From NCBI GenBank assembly GCA_024291935.2, contig CM044307.1, positions 94,865,461 to 94,929,460 on the forward strand: 64,000 nucleotides of DNA, in the 5' to 3' direction. This document shows, in pieces, positions 59,167 to 64,000 of the stretch (the stretch's first letter is position 1; each line of letters opens with the position of its first letter). The notes under the pieces were generated by a model. That model made no database searches and was not told the DNA's origin. It saw nothing but the letters and a program-made list of their open reading frames with translations. The DNA is from Okapia johnstoni. Taxonomy: Eukaryota > Chordata > Mammalia > Artiodactyla > Giraffidae. The translations under genes and the position numbers were made by a program.

Positions 59167-59178
59167 AAGAGCAACTAA

Positions 59179-59314
59179 CGGAGAAGGCAATGGCAACCCA
59201 CTCCAGTGTTCTTGCCTGGAGAAGCCCAGGGACTGGGGAGCCTGGTGAGCTGCCGTCTATGGGGTCGCACAGAGTTGGACACGACTGAAGCGACTTAGCA
59301 GCAGCAGCAGCAGC
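59179..59314 (+). mobile_element. Bov-A SINE with (AGC)n tail and 12-bp target-site duplication
   Basis: A short Bov-A unit without a tRNA head: ggagaaggcaatggcaaccc, 'agtgttcttgcctggagaa', 'tggggtcgcacagagttgga', then (agc)n at 59297-59314. The perfect 12-bp repeat aagagcaactaa flanks it at 59167-59178 and 59315-59326. The body is close to the family sequence as I know it, so it is one of the younger insertions here. Confidence 0.93.
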
Positions 59315-59436
59315 AAGAGCAACTAAAATTATAAACCTGAATCTTGATAGGAATACAGCTCTTATTGTGAAAGAAAAAGATCAAGATAAATTTATAGAGA
59401 TTATTCAAGATTTTTGGAAGTTATGATGGTGGATTA

Positions 59437-59633
59437 AACACTAAGTTGTGTCCAACTCTTGAGACCCCATGGACTATAGCCTGCCAGGCTCTTCTGTCCA
59501 TGGGCTTCTCCAGGCAAGAATACTGAAGTGGGTTGCCATTTCCTTCTTCAGAGAATTTTCTGACCCAGGGATCAAACCTAGATCTCCTGCATTGCAGGCA
59601 GATTCTTTACCACCTTAGCTATGAGGGAATCCC
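59437..59633 (-). mobile_element. Bov-tA SINE
   Basis: Minus-strand Bov-tA: BovB-like 3' block 'ctaagttgtgtccaactctt', 'ccaggcaagaatactgaagt', and the tRNA-like head ending at 59633. The tail and any duplication are lost. Confidence 0.88.
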
Positions 59634-59676
59634 AAACTGTTATTGGTGGTGGTTTAGATGAGCATGTTATGATAGT

Positions 59677-59697
59677 ATATATATATATATATATATG
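59677..59697 (+). repeat. (TA)n microsatellite
   Basis: About 21 bp of alternating TA. Confidence 0.95.
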
Positions 59698-59835
59698 TAA
59701 GCTTCTAGGATATATTATGAACTCTTGTTCAATTCTCTAGTGAATAGCACTGCCAATTAGTAGACAAAATACAAAATAAAAGTTAGAAATTATGAATTTA
59801 ATGTGATGTTTGTTTTCAATTTCTTTTAGCTTTGC

Positions 59836-60008
59836 TTGAAGGATTGGGGGCAGGATAAGATGGTTGGATGGTATCACTGACTCGATGGACAGGGGTTTGG
59901 GTAAACTCCGGGAGTTGGTGATGAACAGGGAGACGTGGCGTGCTGCAATTCATGGGGTCGCAAAGAGTCGGACACGACTGAGCAACTAAACTGAACTGAA
60001 CTGAACTC
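59836..60008 (+). mobile_element. BovB 3'-end fragment
   Basis: Terminal 170 bp of BovB: 'gattgggggcaggataagat' (with about 20 bases lost after gggggcagg), 'actccgggagttggtgatga', 'gtcgcaaagagtcggacacg', ending in (ctgaa)n. Confidence 0.9.
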
Positions 60009-61453
60009 TCAACCTCCAGTTCTTAAAAGTGGGGGGGGGGGGTGGAGGGAGTAATCAGTTTGGTACCTTGCACTGCGGTGAAATGTGAGTAGCTGTTTTA
60101 TTGATAATTTTCCAAGAATTCATATGTATATGAACTTTACTGAACTTTAATTAGAAGTAAGGAAATCAACTGGAATCACAGAACAAGATTACTTTAGGTT
60201 CAGATACGCTATTACATTCACTCTGCATAGTCCCCTGGTAATAAAATCTTCGTTCTGTTTTCCCATAAAGCTGATTACAATACTTTCTGGGTCCAATATA
60301 ATATAAGTCCTCTTTGGAATAATCCGCTTGAATATTACTACTAGTTTTGGAAGCAGGACAAGTAAAGGGAAGGAGTTCCTACCACAGAAACCTTTAAACC
60401 CTTCTTTGGGTAGCAAAAACTAAAGTCAAGCCCTTTTAATAACAGTTACTAGAATTTAGCCTTTTTTGTGACTCTATGGAGACTTCTGGGTTAACTCACT
60501 TTTCAGTTATCCTATTGCTATAGTTAATTTAGTAATTATAGTATCATAAATATAAGGCCGTGAATAAATGTGTCTCTACTATCTCATTTACTCAATAAAA
60601 TTATGTTAATTTTATAAACTTGTTAGTTCTTCAGTTTTGGCTCTCACCACAGATTAAGGCTTCAGATCAAACGAGAGCACACTGACGTCAGTGACATACC
60701 ACCTCTACTTCTAAGGTAACAGTAAAACTAACAACACTGAGTTCTTAATATAGCCGCCTGAATTGCATTTAATCTATTTTGAATGTTATTCTCACTGACC
60801 CATGTGTTTGGCAACCAGAACTAATTACAAGCCTTAATAAAACTTGATACAATAGAAATGTTATTTTATTAGCACCTTATACTGTGCCCATGTTACTTCA
60901 GATTTACACTTCTTCACTATGGATCATATAATGCCCTATCATGGGGAAAAATGAAACAGAAAGAAAATTCACTGAATCTACTCGAGAAAAACAAGAATGC
61001 AATTTCCCACACAGCATGCCCTCTGATATGCACAAACAAGAACTTGTCATAACCGTCTGTAGCTCTGCTTACATGAAGATACACACAGGCGAAAAACCAG
61101 AGGAAGTCTGTCTGAATTAATAAATGTGTGGAAGAGGAGCTTGCAAGAAATATATATTTAACAGATATGGGCAAGACTATTATCAATTGCAAAGAAACTT
61201 GGAGTCAACAAAAGTTCACTGTCAGTAAGTTTGTTTTGTTTTCGTTTTTCAGAAACAAGCCAGGATATCAAGAGAATGTGCTGGCAGTAAGAGAGGTAAT
61301 TAAAATATGGTACATATTATTTGCATATATGTACATTTCTGACATTTTGATTTGCTAATGCTTTAATAACGATAATATGTGAATGATAGCATTAATTGAA
61401 ATTTACTGTATAAAAGAAATGCAGTTGCTTCTCATACTCATGATTTTAATCCT
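60009..61453. other. Spacer, no gene seen; contains a CRE palindrome and a G12 run
   Basis: No gene recognised. G12 at 60031-60042 is a simple run. The frames at 60189-60416, 60917-61192 and 61128-61358 resemble nothing I know. Confidence 0.5.
60680..60693. promoter_or_regulatory. Perfect CRE palindrome (TGACGTCA core)
   Basis: The bases cactgacgtcagtg are their own reverse complement and contain the full 8-bp consensus bound by CREB/ATF factors. No TATA box, CpG cluster or coding start was identified nearby, so activity is unknown. Confidence 0.35.
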
Positions 61454-61462
61454 CAAAACTAT

Positions 61463-61742
61463 GCTGCTGCTACTGCTGCTGCTAAGTCGCTTCAGTCGTG
61501 TCCGACCCTGTGCGACCCCATAGACGGCAGCCCACCAGGCTCCGCTGTCCCTGGGATTCTCCAGGCAAGAATACTGGAGTGGGTTGCCATTTCCTTCTCC
61601 AGTGCATGAAAGGGAAAAGTGAAAGTGAAGTCACTCAGTCGTATCTGACTCTTAGCGACCCCATGGGCTGCAGCCTACCAGGCTCCTCCGTCCACGGGAT
61701 TTTCCAGGTAAGAGGACTGGAGTGGGATGCCATTGCCTTCTC
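61463..61742 (-). mobile_element. Bov-A2 SINE (dimer) with 9-bp target-site duplication
   Basis: Two Bov-A monomers in minus orientation (61463-61604 and about 61632-61742) joined by a purine-rich linker (gtgcatgaaagggaaaagtg). A (gct)n tail is at the left end (61463-61482). caaaactat flanks the element at 61454-61462 and 61743-61751. Confidence 0.92.
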
Positions 61743-61751
61743 CAAAACTAT

Positions 61752-62470
61752 ACATGTATTATTAATTTCTTTACAAATGGAGGGACTGAGATACTTACCA
61801 AAGGTCACAAAGTTGGCGCACAGAAGCAGAACTGTTGTCGGAATCTAGATAAACAACTAATACTGTATCTCCTGAAACGCTAGCAAGGAATTAGAGGAGA
61901 AAGAAGACTCCATGTTAAGGAGTTAAGGACATTTGGAATCCTGTTGCTCAGCTATTTATTGAATCACAGGCAGTGGATATTTGTAGTTGACAGACTGTTG
62001 ATTATGATGACAGCCTAACAAGAGTCTCTTCGCAGAAAATTATTTTCAGACATAGATACCTAAAAGATGAGATACATAGAATATAGTTCTGCTTGCACTG
62101 AATCACACATTTCATTGATATTTTACTTACTTTTCTAGAATAGTTAACATCTCCATCATCATCTATAAGAACAAAATAGATCTATCTGTCCTCAATCATG
62201 TCCCCTACTCTTCTAGGCTTCTCTCATTCCTTTGTGGTCACACTGTCCAGGTGTGCCCCTACCTAATGGAGTTTGGGTTGCTGTTACCATAGGTATTTGC
62301 ATCGTTCTCTATCCCAACTTCTTCAGGACTTTTGCTCAAAGGGCACCTTTTCTGGGAGAGCATCTCTGACAATCCAGTCTAAAAATGCATTCCCCCCATG
62401 ATACTTGTTATGTACTTTCCAAACTTTATTTGTTACCATCTATTATAATTTAAGAAAATGTAGATATACA
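61752..62470. other. Spacer, no gene seen
   Basis: No recognisable gene or repeat. Confidence 0.5.
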
Positions 62471-62690
62471 GGCTTCCTTGGTAGCTCAGCTGGTAAAGAA
62501 TCTGCCTGCAATGAAGGAGACTTTGGTTAGATTCCTGGGTCAGGAAGATCCCCTGGAGAAGGGACAGACTACTCACTCCGGAGTTCTTGCCTAGAGAATG
62601 CCCATGGGCAGAGGAGCCTGGCAGGCTACAGTCCATGAGGCTGCAAAGAGTTGGACATGACTGAGCAACTAAGCACAGCACAGGACAGCA
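62471..62690 (+). mobile_element. Bov-tA SINE
   Basis: Plus-strand order: tRNA-like head ggcttccttggtagctcagc, 'tctgcctgcaatgaaggaga', 'gatcccctggagaagggaca', 'agagttggacatgactgagc', ending near 'aagcacagcacaggacagc'. Confidence 0.93.
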
Positions 62691-62733
62691 TATGTAATTG
62701 TGCATTCACTTTTTTTCTGCAACTCCCACTAAA

Positions 62734-63002
62734 AGGACTGATGCTGAAACTGAAGCTCCAGTACTTTGGCCACCTGATGTGAAGAACTGACTCATTAGAA
62801 AAGACCCTGATGCTGGGAAAGCTTGAAGGCAGGAGGAGAAGGGGATGACAGAAGATGAGATGGTTGGATGGCATCACTGACTCAATGGACATGATTTTGA
62901 GTAAGCTCCAGGAGATGGTGAAGGCAGGGAAGACTGGCATGCTTCAGTTCATGGGGTCTTAGAGTTGGACAAAACTGAGTGACTGAACAACAACAACAAC
63001 CG
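62734..63002 (+). mobile_element. BovB 3'-end fragment
   Basis: Starts at 'aaggactgatgctgaaactg' and includes 'tttggccacctgatgtgaag', 'atggttggatggcatcactg' and 'gactgaacaacaacaacaac'. About 270 bp of the C-terminal coding end and terminus. Confidence 0.92.
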
Positions 63003-64000
63003 ATTAAAAGGTAATCTCCATGGAGGTAGAGAATTTTCCTTGTGTCTCACTTCATAATAGTGCCCAGCAAATAAGAGATACCCAAAAAAGACTTGTTGAA
63101 TGATCAAATATGTGAATGAATGAATGAATTTAAGTGTTGCATTTAATCTCTCATCCTAAATTACCCAGTAATTTCTGACAAGTATCTCCCTTCTTTCCTT
63201 CATCCCTAGTTTCATGCTGGTTGAAAAGTCTCTCTCATTTATCTGAGGCTGTATATCACACGTCCACAGGTCTAGAACTCTTTCGTATTGAAAATTCTTC
63301 TGATCCTGCTGGGAGTATCCAGTCCTTTTATACTCCAATTATAAATGATTCCTTCACCGCTACAAAAAGTCTACTCCATTACCTAAGTATATATTCATCC
63401 TAGAAAATTACTTCTCAGACTCTCCCTTCTCCTAGCTATCAAAAGCCTTCTACTATATCCTCCCTCTGAAACACCTGCAAATTTTAGTTTCAACACTTAG
63501 TATGTTATAAATGTAATTTAAAAAATGATCGAGTCCTATTCCAAGTTATCTTTCTTTCAGATCAGTATATTTCCAATTCTCTATAAACTAATTTTTTGTT
63601 GAACTATTCCTCACTTAGTCACTTTGGCAAAGCCTCCAAAGCACAAATTTATCTCATTAATATGCAGAATTGCACTTTGATCAATTCACTACAGATTTCA
63701 TACTCTACAAATATCTTCATTCTCAAGCTCATACTTGAGTGCGTCCTTGAGCAAGTACTGCCGGTATTTGAGAGATACGCTAAAAATCTTACAGATTTTG
63801 CCATAATTTTTATCAAAGCAAGATGTAATTTATAAAAATATTTTCCAAGTGCTTCCTCATGCAGTTCAGCTTTGACTATTATAGACACTCATGTTTAACT
63901 GAAGTGTCATAAGTGTTCGTGTTTGTAAGAGAGATTTCTTTTAAGTACTTTCATCAAAATTAAATCTGAAACACTTTTATAACAAATGACTAACAGAGAG
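63003..64000. other. AT-rich spacer to the window end, no gene seen
   Basis: A (tgaa)n scrap lies at 63113-63128. Otherwise no gene or repeat recognised. Confidence 0.5.

Noticed and set aside
61067..61108. A stretch reading AYMKIHTGEKPEEVC, like the TGEKP linker of C2H2 zinc-finger proteins.
   Set aside because: No C-X2-C or H-X3-H spacing precedes it, the frame stops a few codons later, and neighbouring DNA shows no further fingers. A chance match is the simplest reading.
61190..61300. Donor-like tcagtaagt followed by a pyrimidine tract and AG, suggesting an intron, and a small exon ending in gaggtaatt.
   Set aside because: The implied intron would be about 40 bases, too short for a mammalian intron, and there is no supporting frame conservation visible.
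62471..62545. tRNA-like sequence with A- and B-box-like blocks.
   Set aside because: It is the head of a Bov-tA SINE with a degenerate cloverleaf, not a tRNA gene. The same holds for the other Bov-tA and CHR heads.
1..64000. CRISPR arrays, bacterial operons, phage or plasmid features.
   Set aside because: No regularly spaced identical repeats and no prokaryotic gene layout; all repeats are mammalian retroelements or simple repeats.

Overview
The window reads as intergenic DNA from a ruminant, probably a bovid such as cattle, sheep or goat. The basis is lineage-typical repeats: L1 elements of the bovine (L1-BT) type, BovB LINEs of the RTE clade, tRNA-Glu-headed Bov-tA SINEs, Bov-A and Bov-A2 SINEs, and CHR-type SINEs. 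I could not fix the species. I recognise no intact host protein-coding gene, rRNA, functional tRNA or CRISPR array. Nearly every long reading frame is a broken piece of LINE ORF1, ORF2 or RTE protein, or its antisense shadow.

Layout. 1-735: AT-rich DNA with an old MaLR-type LTR. 750-8649: L1 copy 1, full-length, + strand, with a perfect 14-bp target-site duplication. 8.7-16.8 kb: AT-rich spacer with a CHR SINE and three Bov-tA SINEs. 16.8-20.3 kb: BovB copy A (+) with a SINE nested in its endonuclease region. 22.5-24.6 kb: BovB copy B (-). 24.7-31.1 kb: L1 tail, BovB tails, a possible ERV LTR and SINE pieces. 31.1-33.1 kb: BovB copy C (+). 34.3-36.8 kb: a SINE, a MaLR LTR and a SINE fragment. 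37093-44924: L1 copy 2 (+), nearly full-length. 45.7-46.4 kb: older L1 debris with a long CA repeat. 46.4-48.3 kb: BovB copy D (+). 51.1-54.6 kb: BovB copy E (-), near full length. 55.4-57.9 kb: BovB copy F (-). 58.4-63 kb: CHR, Bov-A, Bov-tA and Bov-A2 SINEs and two BovB tails. The rest is AT-rich sequence in which I see nothing I can name.

The two L1 copies and six long BovB copies make up roughly half of the window. The coding parts no longer work: reading frames are broken by small indels, nonsense changes, an 80-bp and a 29-bp internal duplication and a SINE insertion, and several catalytic residues are changed (L1 motif A Asp to Glu; BovB YADD to YAGD or YADN). The SINEs share their 3' ends with BovB, which fits the known use of BovB machinery by Bov-tA and Bov-A SINEs.

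I found no convincing undescribed system. The best leads are a short antisense reading frame conserved at the 5' ends of both L1 copies, a tandem module in the L1 5' UTR that differs in copy number (three versus two), an 80-bp duplication of the BovB reverse-transcriptase active-site segment flanked by GATCCA microhomology, one exon-like stretch at 21803-21942, and an isolated perfect CRE palindrome at 60680-60693.
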